From: Triops longicaudatus
Taxonomy: Eukaryota > Arthropoda > Branchiopoda > Notostraca > Triopsidae
Reading direction: 5' to 3'
DNA: 64,000 nucleotides
NCBI GenBank assembly: GCA_022885665.1
Contig: JAGQDJ010000156.1
Span: 558,001 to 622,000 of the forward strand
Every line of letters starts with the position of its first letter. Positions within the stretch are counted from its first letter, which is position 1. Below the pieces are notes generated by a model. It did not search any database. It saw nothing but the letters and a program-made list of their open reading frames with translations, and was not told where the DNA came from. Positions 14,101 through 27,700 of this stretch are shown piece after piece. Made by a program: the position numbers and the translations under genes.

Positions 14101-17100
14101 TTTTTGGTTTGTAATTAAAGTTCCGTCTCGTCTTCCTGGGGCCTACTTGTATAAAAAAAACTCCTTTCTAGATAAACCGAGCTACTCCTTACTATACACT
14201 CAAGTTTCTCCGCTTTGAACGAAGCTTTTAAGATGGTGGATCATTTCGTCGATTCGGCTTTGGGCGCCCTTTGCCAGGCACCCATTAACCGCAATAAACA
14301 CTTCTGTGGGGCAGTTAGATGCCAGAATGGAGGAATTGACTGTAGCAAGGCCTTAATAAATTTTTCTCTTTTTTTTTCTCTGTATAGCTTAAAATGTTAA
14401 GGTAAACTATTGCGACTTGGTCTTTCCAGTGAAAAAAAATTTTTTGGAAAAGTTACATTATTTTCGTAATTAGTCTTCAACAATTTTTTCAAATTCTAAA
14501 AATAATTTTTATTTTGATAAACGCTACCGAGTAATGGCTACACGTACGTGTAAAAAGCAACTGCGCCACAAATCTGCAATTTTAAAAATTAATTTTAGGT
14601 TTTTACAGTCAAAGGAAATTTCGCAGGTAAAAATTTCTCGATGCTTGCCTTTTAAGTTCTAATAGGCATTTTTTTTCTTTAGTGCGAACAATCTTTGTGA
14701 TATCGGCCATGCGATTCTAGTGCAAATCAATACGAGAAAAACAAAGTATTATTGCCATCGCACACAAAAAACGATCAAATGAAAGATCCACACTAGTAAG
14801 AATCCTATGCACGCTCACATGGTGCCAAAGCTTCTTGGCATTCAAGCTTTAGGTAAACCTTCGTTCTACAAATTCCTGTACGAAAGTACGTGAAACATTT
14901 TCTCGAACTTGTGAATGCAAGAGTTCCATAACTTTTGTGTCCACCGTCTACTAAACAAACCGCGATCACTTTAATGGCGATATACCGAAGAATTCGTAAA
15001 AAGTGGCTTTAGTACATAGAAACGAGGCACATTTCTTCACCAAAATGGGAGTCGTGACGTCACTGGGACTTAATATGACGATTTTTCGCCTGCAAATCTG
15101 GTACTAAAGAAAAATCAGCAGAGGTTCACACTGAGGGAGTTATTTCACTCTCTAGCGAGAAAGAACAATATCATAATGTAAGACTTGACAAAAGCGTTGA
15201 AAGCTGCAACGTTATGCTGCTCTTTCCTTCAATGACCTTCTCGTGTCCAAAGACGACCGACACGGCCCATTGTCTCCATGCAAAACCGTCTACGACCATT
15301 TTTCCGCTCCGCATGGCGCTCTTAAGTTATGATTCCTCCTCGAAAAACTTCTAACCCTGTAGTTTCCGAAGATAAGCTTACTCCAAACAGAGCGTAATCG
15401 TCTTTAACAAAAAAAAAAGGTTATCCATGTGAACTTTTTGTGCAGAACAGACTTACTGTGAAAAGAATTGCGACACTTTTTAATAGGACTTTGTACAACT
15501 TGCTTCGGCTTACTCGAAACTTTCTGTTATAAACAACACCTGGCTTCCGAGAACCGCAATAATGGAACGAAAACGTTCGTTTTCAACACAACGTGTTTAC
15601 TACCACGCCTTTTTAATGTTGCGTCATGACTCGAGAGGTCGCGAAGAACTAGTCTTACCCAATTACTTCAGTAAAGCGTGTCTGGCTAATAATCAAGCAA
15701 TTATCAGCCTCGCTTTTCCTCTCGGAAAGTCGTTTTTAACCAACATAAAATTAGACAAAAACTCCTAAATAGTACGTGAATCCTTCCCTTACGCTACTGG
15801 GTAGCACAGTACTTTCGCCGGGAAGTAATTATCTGCCCCTTTACCCCCCTTAAACACTTCCCAAACTCTCATTTCTTGAACTGATTACACCTTACAGACT
15901 TCAATGCACAGCACCTCACACGTACCGCACATACACAACGTGCGCAATGCGGTGTTAAGACTTTTCCAGGCTAATAGGCAAACGTTGGCGTTCTTTTGTG
16001 CTCCGTTAAGTATACTAATGAAAAACGCAACCTAGCAACTAATCTCGAGAAACAGTGAAACTTCCGTCGAGTGCCACTCTCGTACTTATGTGGATATTTT
16101 TTTTTAATAGAGCTTGAAGAATTACCGAGAACGCTCGACAAATATCGCCCGAGTCTTCCAAGCTTTTGTAATAGTCGCCAGCCAACATCAGGACATGCTC
16201 GGACTGATAGCACCCTTCGTCGTTGGTCATTACTGGGGGTCTGGGCGGTGGAGGCAACCGGAACAAGGGTGGTGGCTCCAAACCCCAGCAGTAATCACAA
16301 TCCCGGTCCATTTTAAGTCCACTGTTGTCGAGGGGAAACACTGCGAAGAACAATAACAAACATTGCAATCAACTGTGTACGTAACAATTTTACATAGTAA
16401 ATGATTTCTTCCCGTTTAATACGCAAAAAGTAACACTACTTGCGAAAAAAAAGACGGGCAGTACGTTGGGTGGCAAAGTCACCAGACCTTTTTTAGTCTG
16501 TAAATTAGATCAATATAATACCGTGACACCGCGCTCAGTTGAGTGATGACCGGACCACAAACGGAAAGAAAACAAGCCAAACGGGTAGAATCAAACAGTA
16601 GAACATGAATGCAAATAAAGACATGTCCTCGAAAACTTGTGCTCAGAAACGAGGTTGTTTATCTTGAAAAGCTTTCCGACACAAAGAACAACCCTTTGTT
16701 GACTTTCCCTTTATGCTGCTATGCAAGTACAAACGGAAAGTCATTTGGCATTTGGCGAATCGCTTCTCGAGAAAGATAGTCATAAAAAGCACCAAATTGA
16801 CGAGCTTAAGAGCTTTCGAAGTGAAGTAATTCTTCAAGACCACGTTATCATATATTAATTAAATCACAAGACTAATTTCGTACTAAACAAATATAGTAGA
16901 ATCTCGTTACAACGAAGTAATGGCAACAGTAAACAAATTTTAAAGTTTCGGGTTATGTAAATATAAAGAGAAAGCGTCTGATATTACGAACTTTACATAA
17001 TACCGAATAATGTTTCTGGTTTCAGGAGGTTTGTTATAACGAGATTCCAGTGTAATAAACAATAAAATAATAAAGATTAATTAATATATTTATTTTTATA

Positions 17101-20100
17101 CGTTTATAAATACATATTTATTGTATTTATCTACGTTCATGTGCCAAACCGAATAGATTGTAACATACGAATCACAACATGCGACAGGGCAATAATTATA
17201 AAATTGTCTCGTTCTCGTAAGAATTACACTAATAAAGAATTAAATGAAACGCTAAAGGAGATAAACCTACAAACAACATAAGGTTTCGACACAAAGCGTT
17301 ACAAAATGCTCGTTTCTTTTATTTTCTATCAAAATTAATCAACAACGAATATTCTTCATGAGAACACTTAATTAAACCAAAATTAAGACATTAAACACAA
17401 TCCAACTGAAACGTATAACATAAAATTTAGCATAAAATGTATAACATTTACGTAACAAAACATACATATTTACCGCACAAATTACTACAAGCATAAATGT
17501 TTATTTACCCACGCTAAACTTGAATTCACTTCGACAAGTTCTAATTGTTTCTTTTAAGAAACGTCAGTTTAGAAATACACAGTCAATACCACTGTAACTT
17601 AACTCAAACTTGGTCATTCGACAGCTGTACATTTACTGATTCTTTTCTCCTTCTTACATTCTTCCCCTCTTTCTAATCCGCTTTCCCGAAAAATAACACT
17701 AATAACTGCAATTTAAAGGGAACGTAAAAGTACAACACGTGACTTGAAATGTTCCCAATGGCAGAGGCATTACATTATAAGTTGTCAAAACTTTCCACGA
17801 GGTAGGATCGATAGATTCACGTAGTCATGTTCCCTATTAGTCACAGGGGGGTCGAATTTATTACGAGTTGCTATCCCCCATAGTTCGTCAACGTTAGGGC
17901 ATGTTTTCAGCGGACACCACAGGAAAGCGAAATATGGTATTTACAGACATGTCCACGCGAACATGGCAGGAACGAGAACACCTACTTCGCAAAATATGGG
18001 GTACAAGGCTAACCTCTGAGCTTACCGACAACAAATTCAGTACGGCATACCATGACGGCTCTTTTCGAACATCTTTCTTGATTACCTTGTGAAACAGGTA
18101 GTCTTAATGATTCCAGTGTCACGTACCAGTCAAAAACCAAGGAAACGTGAGTTTTCATGTATGTCAAGAAGTCAAACGAATCAAACGAGCCTACTTATTA
18201 AATCTCTTTCTCACCATTGCATCTAGCTTATTTGGCTTCGGTCCAATGCGAGAAAAAAATAATAAAAATTGTAAACGAAGAAAAAAAATCTTGAAAATCG
18301 ATACTATTGCCCCTTTGGGCACTTACGGGGCAGAATTTTTAAAAATATCTTTCGAAGATTAGGAAGTCACTGTCATTCTACGGCGATATTAAATCAACCG
18401 TATATAAATAATCGCTACTAAAGGTCAACTTGGTACAGCCATTCTTTATACAAGATATAATCGATAGAGCCGTGTGCTATTGCTTTTCTGATGCCCTTGC
18501 AACAATATCGTGCTCAGACAAGCCTAACTCAGGTGGGCTGCTAGGGCCGCGCAGGGGCACAAAACTACGCTCATGCACGCGCTGTCACTAACGTTCACTA
18601 GCACGGAATACGATGGCGAATTCCGACTATAACGTACTCTGAACGACATACTATAACAGCCCTGTTCTAACTACACGGCACTTGCGTGAGCCACGACCCT
18701 TTACGATCCCGATCGCGAAAAATTCGTAACGGCAGGTCTCACGAAGGTAAAATATAAGCGGTGCTCACTATTGTTTGCTTAGAATAGCTTTTTCGCCTTT
18801 TTTTTTAAAAAAAAGAAAAAAAATCGACGTACATTACATTTAGGGCTGTGTTTCCACTGCCACCTTAACACGTGTTACTAAGTGTTACTAAGCAAATTTG
18901 GAGCACATCATCGTAATATTTTAGCTTGTTAACACGTTCTTCCGATATCTACAGTTGCAAACAGTAATAATTACTTAAAAATTGGAAATAATATAATAAT
19001 TGGAAATAATAATATTGATGACGTAATTCGTCTATAAAAAATCAAACAACAAAATTATCTAGATACACGTTTGCGAGCGAAAGCACCGTAGTCTGCAACG
19101 TTTTGCTCCGTAACACGTGTTAAGATGGCAATGGAAACACAGCCTAAGTCGCGGCGACAGCGTTCATGCCTTTTATGAGGCTCAACCACCGGTCAGTCAT
19201 GACATTATGTTTTGTAAAGGCACCCTGTCGCCTACTTGTCGCCACTTCTGTGCTTGCTTCCTTGTTGTACCTATACTACTCAAGTCGCTCAATAACTCAA
19301 CTTTAGTGACACATTACTCTCTTGTGAATCATAGTCCTTGTTGTGCAATCTATCGATAATACCACCACCAGAAAAAGATACAAAGAATGTAAAAAAATAC
19401 AGGATCTAAAAAATATACATTAAAAAAATCTAACTAAGAAAAACAAAATAAAACAAAAGTAGAAACACGCCCATAAGCTTACTGGGATAAAACATACTAA
19501 TTATTCAGTCCAATTAGTAAGTACCTTTATTTTTTATTGAGAGCCACGGCGTGACCTAATACACGTTACCGTTTTTTCACATGTTTCATTGAAATTACAA
19601 AAATCTGGTAGAAGATGTCATTTGTACAAATTACACATGTCTTTACCACATTGACTGCTACATTGATGAATAGGGTCATACACTGCGCATGCATACAATA
19701 GGTAACTAAGCAACTTTCGTGACCAGTCTCTAGATTAAAAGAAAATCGAGATCCTTCTTTTGAATACGTTTAACGCGTCTTGTGTCATAAAGTAGTGGCA
19801 AGTATTTTACAAACACGAACCTTCCTTTCTTTGATATACTAAAACGTTTTACACTGCGTACAATTACTTCACGTTTTATTATATGCCCTAATTGCTTTAG
19901 TCTCTAGTGTATGGTTCGTCGACAAAATAAATAAATAAATAAAAAAATAAATAAAAAAAATAAAAAATAAAAAGGAGACGGAGTTTTTCATTCGAAACCG
20001 AGACACAAGCCGTTTCACATTGCCCAAGCGCAGCAGACTGGTTGATCGAGTACGGTAGCCAGTTTCTTGGACTGTATAGCGAAGAACCGTGACCAAATAA

Positions 20101-23100
20101 ACTGCAACTTTACTCCACGACCAACGGCAATGGTGATCACATATCATGGCATATGAGCTCCCTTTTTCAAGTCCTAATGCTTCTCTTATAAGTTCTGTCC
20201 TTGGTCGTCTGTTACTCTCTCCAGCGGTAAATCAAACGGCTAAAAGAAATAGCGCGAGTAACTCATAAAAAATTCTTATTCGCATTACATTTCTTCAATA
20301 ATGTATGAGGGGTTGCTCATGCACTATCTCATTTCTTCCCTGTCGCGCTTTCTTCATTTCATTTTGCATAGCACACGCAGCTTACATCGTTTCTTATGAC
20401 AATCTGTCAAGATTTCGGAACGAAAATAAAAGCGCTTGCCATGCTGGTTTGATAAAAGTCCAAAACAACACTGTAAAACAGAAACGAGTCATATCAGTCT
20501 TCAAATATTGTACCATTCGTTGGACGGTTCTTCGCTTTTTAACGAACTATTCGTAAAAGGAATCTCACAAAGAAGGAAAACGATAAACAATCGATTTTAC
20601 TTATTTTTATGACTCGCATGTTCCAGGAACTAAAGTTTATCGAAAAGAGGAAATAAGAAATTCCGCCTGTGATGTGCACTGCAACAGATATACAGGCACT
20701 AAAACCTATCAAGTCTTTTATAAATTGTTAATACAATTAGTATTTTTGTCATTTTTTATTTTTGTGTTATAAGATTTTTCGTTATCTTACTCACAGTGAT
20801 GGTGACATTAGCGATATTTAAATAAATAAATATGATCATAATGGATTTCTAACCAATTTTTCTATCCAGTTACTTTACACGTAGAACTATCAGCACAGAT
20901 TTTTACTGATAAAAAGATATTTTCCGGAAAATCCACATAATTTCTGCGTTAAGGACCCAGTAGGCCATTTTCATAATTTTCAAAATTTTAATGAAAGGGA
21001 CATCGCGAGGTAGACAATATTACGAATATACAAAACGTTACAGTTTCAGATACGATACTGAAAAAGCTACTTGTCCGATTGCGCTTTTCTCCTTGGACTA
21101 AAAAAAAATCGGAACTACTGCAACAGTTTGCCCCATTCCAATTTTCCGCAATAATAGCAAAGTAGAAAATTCAACCATAGTTAAAAAATTTTCGATAAAA
21201 CTTTTCGAAAGAAAATTGAAACTTACGCAGTAGAACTTCCTTACAGAACCATTACTGTCAAAACGGTTTCCTTGAATTTTGAGCCCTTTCTACGGTATGT
21301 CTGAAAACTCCCCCATGCAATTCTCCCATAAGAGGTTTGAGTATACCTTGGCCTAAAAGTGATACTTTTCTTTTGCTTAAGCTCGAAGGGAAATTTCTGG
21401 TCTTTCAAGCATCTATTCATTGTTGCTATTCTATAACGAGCATTTCTTTACCAATATTCCCAACGCCTAAGCATTCGAAGCTCACAATAGTTTTTTAATA
21501 ATACCATCTACGTCTTCAGGTACCACTTCTACGTACGGCTGACCATTTCGATGTACAAATCCTCCCTTTATCAATACGTCACGATTAACCAGTTTATTAT
21601 AGAAGAGTTCAGTTAAGATACAGAATTCAATAACTAATAAGTCACTAACACGGCCCCCCGATACCGATGCGGTCCACAAAAGCTCAGCCAATTACACTAA
21701 TTCAACTCGTACACTCCGCAGCCCATACAAACCAGAGCGACTCAAAAGGTCATATGTGAGTAAGCACTGACATTTCCCCATGTTGGACTCCTTAATTAGC
21801 TAGCTTTCTTGTCCACCCCTTGGGCTTTAATATTGTCGCTATCATCAACAGCCTAAATCCCGGCTTGTTGGGATTTGCGTGTGATGCCCAGTAGCAGGGT
21901 CAGCGTCTCTTTATCAGATAGCATCATTACTAGGAGCTAATCGGAAACCTGCATCATTGCCAATACAGCTCGTCTCTGCTGAACCTTTCCTGCTTTGACA
22001 ACCAAACTAGAGCCCCACCAGAGTTGACTCAACTATTCTGTCACGCAGTTAACTTCCTCCGCCCATAACCCCCTCAGCGCTTGGAACTTTCCTTCCCTCA
22101 CGGAACGACGGTTTCCGAATCTCTGTATGAGGCCTTCACTCAACTAGCTTATAAATATCGACCCCTGCCAGGGTATAGTCAGAGCCCAGGAGATACCCAT
22201 CGCTTTCGGGAATCCTTTCCTTTGCAAAAGAGCATGCACGAACGATCCCTTTGCTGTATACACAGAAAAAAATTCGATTTCATACCTTCACCGTTTTAAG
22301 CATTCAAGCCGTTTTGTTCTCCAGTTACCTGGAATGTCCGTAGGCTAGTACATGGTTAACACGACCCACGCGAACGGTTTAATAATTCGACCTCTCTCCC
22401 TGTTTCACTTAAGATAATCCGCTCTAAGTAGACCTCGATGAGAAAATCGCTAGTTGCAAGACACAGACAAAGTAACTAGCTATCGAACCGTGACTACAAG
22501 CTTAAAGCGTCTCTTAATTCATTCAACTCCTTGATCGCTTGCAACCCCTTCTGTTGAAATTTCCCATGAACGGTATCGGAAAGATGGCAAATAAGAGTTC
22601 TGATCACAAAGCTCTATGGTAGGGGAGTAACAGTCATTTTATGTTAAGTCTGTTTGAATACAGGCAGACGCCCAGGGTGAGTTTAAAGAAGAGAACTACA
22701 CCGGGTAAGTTTAAGGAAGAGCAGACGACAAACGGAAGGACAAATTGGTAGTATGGTTCCTTGACGGGGGGCCATTTTCATCTAATACAACAGAGTACTC
22801 GTTTGTTCATTCCATACTGTATTGACTCCCTAGTTTCCAAGCCTCTTATTATCCAATTCTGCCAACTTCGAGGAAATGAGCAGCGCCACGAAGGGCCTTA
22901 CTAGCGTCGTTTCCCATTTGAACCATCTTCTCTTAGTCATTCTAAGAAATAGATGTAATAAATAAAGCAAACCGTTATAAAAAATTACCGTCACTCTCTA
23001 ATACATGTTCCTGCAAATTTTCAATGAAATTTTGAAAACTATATGAAATAAAGAATTAAAGAAACGCCATGGTTAATTCACAAAAAGACATTATCAAAGC

Positions 23101-24523
23101 CCAAAGCGGTGAAGAACTGATGCCACACCGTAAAAAAAAAAGAGATATGATAACAAAGATTTTTTGTGCAGCATTTTATTATAAAAAATATATGAGAACT
23201 TCCAATTTTATCTAAATTTACTAAAATTGTAACGTTTTGTACGAGAAATAGTTATTAATTGCTGGACAGGAAATCTTTGTAATATTACCAAACTTTTTAT
23301 GACAGAGCAATAGCGATGGAGAAGAAGCTACTCAAGAGAATATCTACCACTGTGCAAATATAGCCAAAGGATTTTCTGGCTTGTTTAGTGACATGATTAC
23401 CGGAGTTTCGCGTTCTTCTTATCTTTCAGAACGCGTTCACTGAATGCAAAAGAAATCTGCGAAGTGTTCAGTGCGTAGTTTCCATAGTTCCGATATCACG
23501 CCTACGAGAGACTTTCACAGAACTGTTTATCGACAGCTTTTTTTTACAAATATACTTCTTCTTGCTACAGTCCTTGCTTTACGTAACTGAATATAACATA
23601 CTTATAAATACTAAAAGCCGATTTTCTAAGCATTTTGCCAAGCGTTATTCTTTCCTTTTTGTAGTTTCCTTTGATGCTAATCTTCACACGAGCCCATACT
23701 TGTACAACTGTTTCACAAGCCAATTTGGGTAACTTCTGAGAAACAGAAAGACTTGTAGTTTGCGATAGCTTTTAAATTGTTTTTATGCAGATTATGTAGC
23801 TAACATACCTGGACTTCTAAACTGTGTGTAACTTTTAAACTCCTTAATCCAAAAAAAAAGCATTTTATCGGAAATAAAGACCGTGCTCTTTGTCTACATC
23901 TTTTTCGCTATGCGCAATACACATGTCCAATGGAATGGCCCATCTCCCTAGTCGGTTCAAATGATTGCTTTCTTCCAGGAACAATGCTTTGTAGTGAAAG
24001 TCCGTCACCAAGTTGACGCTTTTCTATCTTTGTTTTTTCTTTTTTTTTTTTTTTTGCCCTAGTCTCAATGTTTACATACTTACTATACCCTGAATGTAAA
24101 TCCGCTTTTCTATCAGCATTCCCTGCACCCATATCCTTGTATGCTCCCATCACCTAGCCCAAGCGCAACTTTTGTGACAGAAAATGTCACAGCGGAGAAC
24201 TGCATAACTGACAGGGAGCGTAGCTTGGGTCTTAAAGAAGAAAATGTAATCGGGTTTAACGGTTAGCGAAGGAAGAGCGTGGGTCCGTTTTTATGCATTA
24301 CAGACCGGTAGCGTCAATGGCAATTCCAAACAAGTCGTTGGGAGAAGCGCGGATTTATCACTGCTCTGAATAGGGAACTCTCTATTTATTGCTGCCACAC
24401 ATAATCTACCCCATTTGAGGATTGCGGTACCAAGAAAGACTTTGTTTTCCTATGGAGCTTCAGTTACAACACTGCAAGCACTGGAAGTCACGATAAGGTC
24501 CAGAATCTTGGCGTTTTTTATTT

Positions 24524-24613
<90 letters not shown>

Positions 24614-24628
24614 CACTATTATTATCAC

Positions 24629-24704
<76 letters not shown>

Positions 24705-27700
24705 TTATTGACTGACCGCGTAGGCTTTTGCCTATTGCGGTAAATCTCGGTGTTAGTAATACAAGTTACTGACACAATCGTAGCACAAAAACGGCATACC
24801 TTACGTGATAGATAAAATCACATAAATGACACAGTAGAAGGAGTATTGCATAGGTCATCGACGCAAGGCATCTCTAATTACAAAATTGATTTAGGATAAT
24901 TCCCTTAAGGGATCTATTCGTAATTGTGTAGGGATGCGGAGATCCTTCCCAGCTTGGGGTAACTGGAGTCATTTGCATTACTCAAAAATTAACTAAACCA
25001 TGTTAGGTAATTGTTACTTGAAACTATAATGCTATAACGCAAATTACCTTGCCGAGTAATTGTAATGTAAATGTTACGTTTTTTACTTCGCTACATAGTC
25101 TGTGATGCCCCCATGTTTGCCCGTTCCATTACGCGACTTTTGTGACGGCTCTTCGGTAAACATAAGAACTTATTTGCACCGACAACAGCGGGCCGTAACG
25201 CACATGTTACGGCACAATGGACCTCTTCGTCACGAACTAACCAACGTAGGCCGAGCAAACTTAATTAAAAAGCCCTAGATACGAATCAAGTCAGACGTGT
25301 CGTACTGAATAAACAACATTTCCAAACTCGCATTTCTGCAATAAATTTTGTCTGCATTGTCTCTTACTTTCTTATTACATAAATTAAAAAAAAATCCCTA
25401 AAAAAATACATTCATTCTGAAATCTAATATGCTCATTAAGGGTATGTTTCATCACCGGCTGCTCATCTCATTCTTACAGCTGTGCATCTTGTTCTTTTTT
25501 ATATTTTTTAATTGTTTAATTTTGTTCATTATTTGTTTGCTTAAGGGCATTCAGATAGCAAAACTCACAGAATTTAATTGTTTATCCTGTCGTATACCTT
25601 ACTGCGGTTATGTTGTCAAAGAATTATTTCTTGGCTTAAGTAAGCGAATGATAGACGCTTGTTTGAAGCACGTCACTCACACTGGCAATGACGGCATCAC
25701 CAAAACCATTAATTTTTATTTTCTGTACTTCAAAGGCGCTGTCTTCGTTTGACAGCTTACGTCAAAATTTTTCAGACAAACTAAATGATGAGTCACACTT
25801 TTCGGTGGTATTCTTCTTCACATTGGCTTGTCCACATAGGACAAATATCCTTCTCTGCGCATAAGCTGATTAAGTCTTCGTTTGGAATTACAAGTGAGCC
25901 AGTTCCGTAATTTAATCTAAGGTTGGTTGCTAGCTACCTAAATGAGCGCAAGAGGTGTACCTATATAGGACAGATTCCCCCTTCAGCCAAGATACACGTA
26001 GATTAGGGCTGGGCAACCAAGTAGCTAATCGCATATGGCAGACGTGCTGCGAAAGCGTGTCGAAAGGCGGTGTACCCGAAGCTTTATATTAAATTAATAG
26101 CAAAACAGATTAGAACACTACCTTACGAATAGCTCAATTAACACTCCTTCCATTCTGAGTTAAGACATTACTTTAGGGTAGACATTTCAATGCGGGCTAA
26201 TTCGGGTCCTGTCTGCGTTTTAATTTCCTTTTCCCTTTAAGCTTTTAATTCCTTTTTCCATTTACACACGCGTTGACTAGTTTTGACTTTAAATTTAAAA
26301 CCTGAAAAGGGAGTTCCTTAAAGAAAGAAAAGAAATCTCACAGTTTAGCTAAAATGCAGTTCTAAGATGACAATTTGATGAAATCTTCAAGTGCTATATT
26401 ACCACGAGTCGCCCAGATTTACACCAACCTTACCCCATTTCCAAGGTAAACCGGCAAACCAATCGTAAAAAGGCCAAATTCCCAGATTACGTTACATGAC
26501 AACTTACTAAAGAAAGTTAAAAGCTTTCAGTTTTAAAGACTCGCTTACATCAGAGGTATAAAGACACTTTTCTCGCTTTCCTTATCTTTTCTCAAACCCA
26601 GGATTTCGCTTAAGAAGGAATAAAGACCAAGACAGGTTGCAGCCGATGAACCAAGAGTGAACAAATACTAGGGAAGAAACACGGAAAACGTGTTGAAGGC
26701 AATTTGGATGGATTGTTTTTTTTTTTAAAGAATAATAGCTAAAGAAATTGTACGTTTCTCACGTATAATCTAGTATAGCCACTGTTCCTAACGAAATTAT
26801 TATACATGTGCGATGCCAGCAAACGTTTAAATTGAGTCGTAGAGAATTCTAACTCATTTGTAATTACGAATTCATTCTAATAATAACAATACGACACTAG
26901 TGAATATTTCAACAAGGGACTAAAGTAGAACCTCGTTATGATGAACCCACGACGAACAAAAAAACTGTTCGGTGTAGCTAGAGACCTAAAAATCAGTTTA
27001 AGTCGACAGTTCGGTACAAAAGTGTTCTTCATAGCGAAATTCTACTCTACACTGCTATTGATTGCATGCAATTCTTAATCTCAAATATTTTCGATAAAAG
27101 AAAAAAACTCAACCTAATGAGTTTTAGTTTTCCTTAAATTTTAAATTTAAATTAAATTTTAATTTTAATTTAATTTTAATTTTAGTTTATTAAATTTTCC
27201 TTATTTTTTTAAATCTTCAAATGATTTAATATCCAATGCGGTTTATTCCAAAGTTGACGGTGGACGACGGTCGAGGCTTTAACTCAAATTTCGCACGATC
27301 ATTAAAAAGTCATTATGTTACAGATCATTTACCCAAGATACATTATCATGGTTCCCCGATCTAACAATGACAAAAGGTTACACCTTCCACCATATGCGAA
27401 AATGCCGTCAGACGTGCAATATAAATGACGCCCAACTCAGATGAGAACGATAAGCGCATTCCTCCTTCCTCGGCACAGGGCTTTTGCTACTTAGGGGAGA
27501 AAAGACAACAAAAATTCAGAGCTATACGAAGATTAAAAGCAGGCGAGATTCATGCCACAACTATCCGTCTCTATCTTTCCTCAAGTGCTTCTGCGTTCAG
27601 TATGAATGAGCCCTTAGCGCGTCTCGCTCTCCTTCACTGTCTCCCTGCCTCATGATTACTAACGGTACCCGTCTTGCTAACCTCGGAAACAACCGGCACG

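Noticed and set aside
24415..24775. Long poly-Leu (plus) and poly-Ile (minus) open frames
   Set aside because: Both are translations of the ATT microsatellite.
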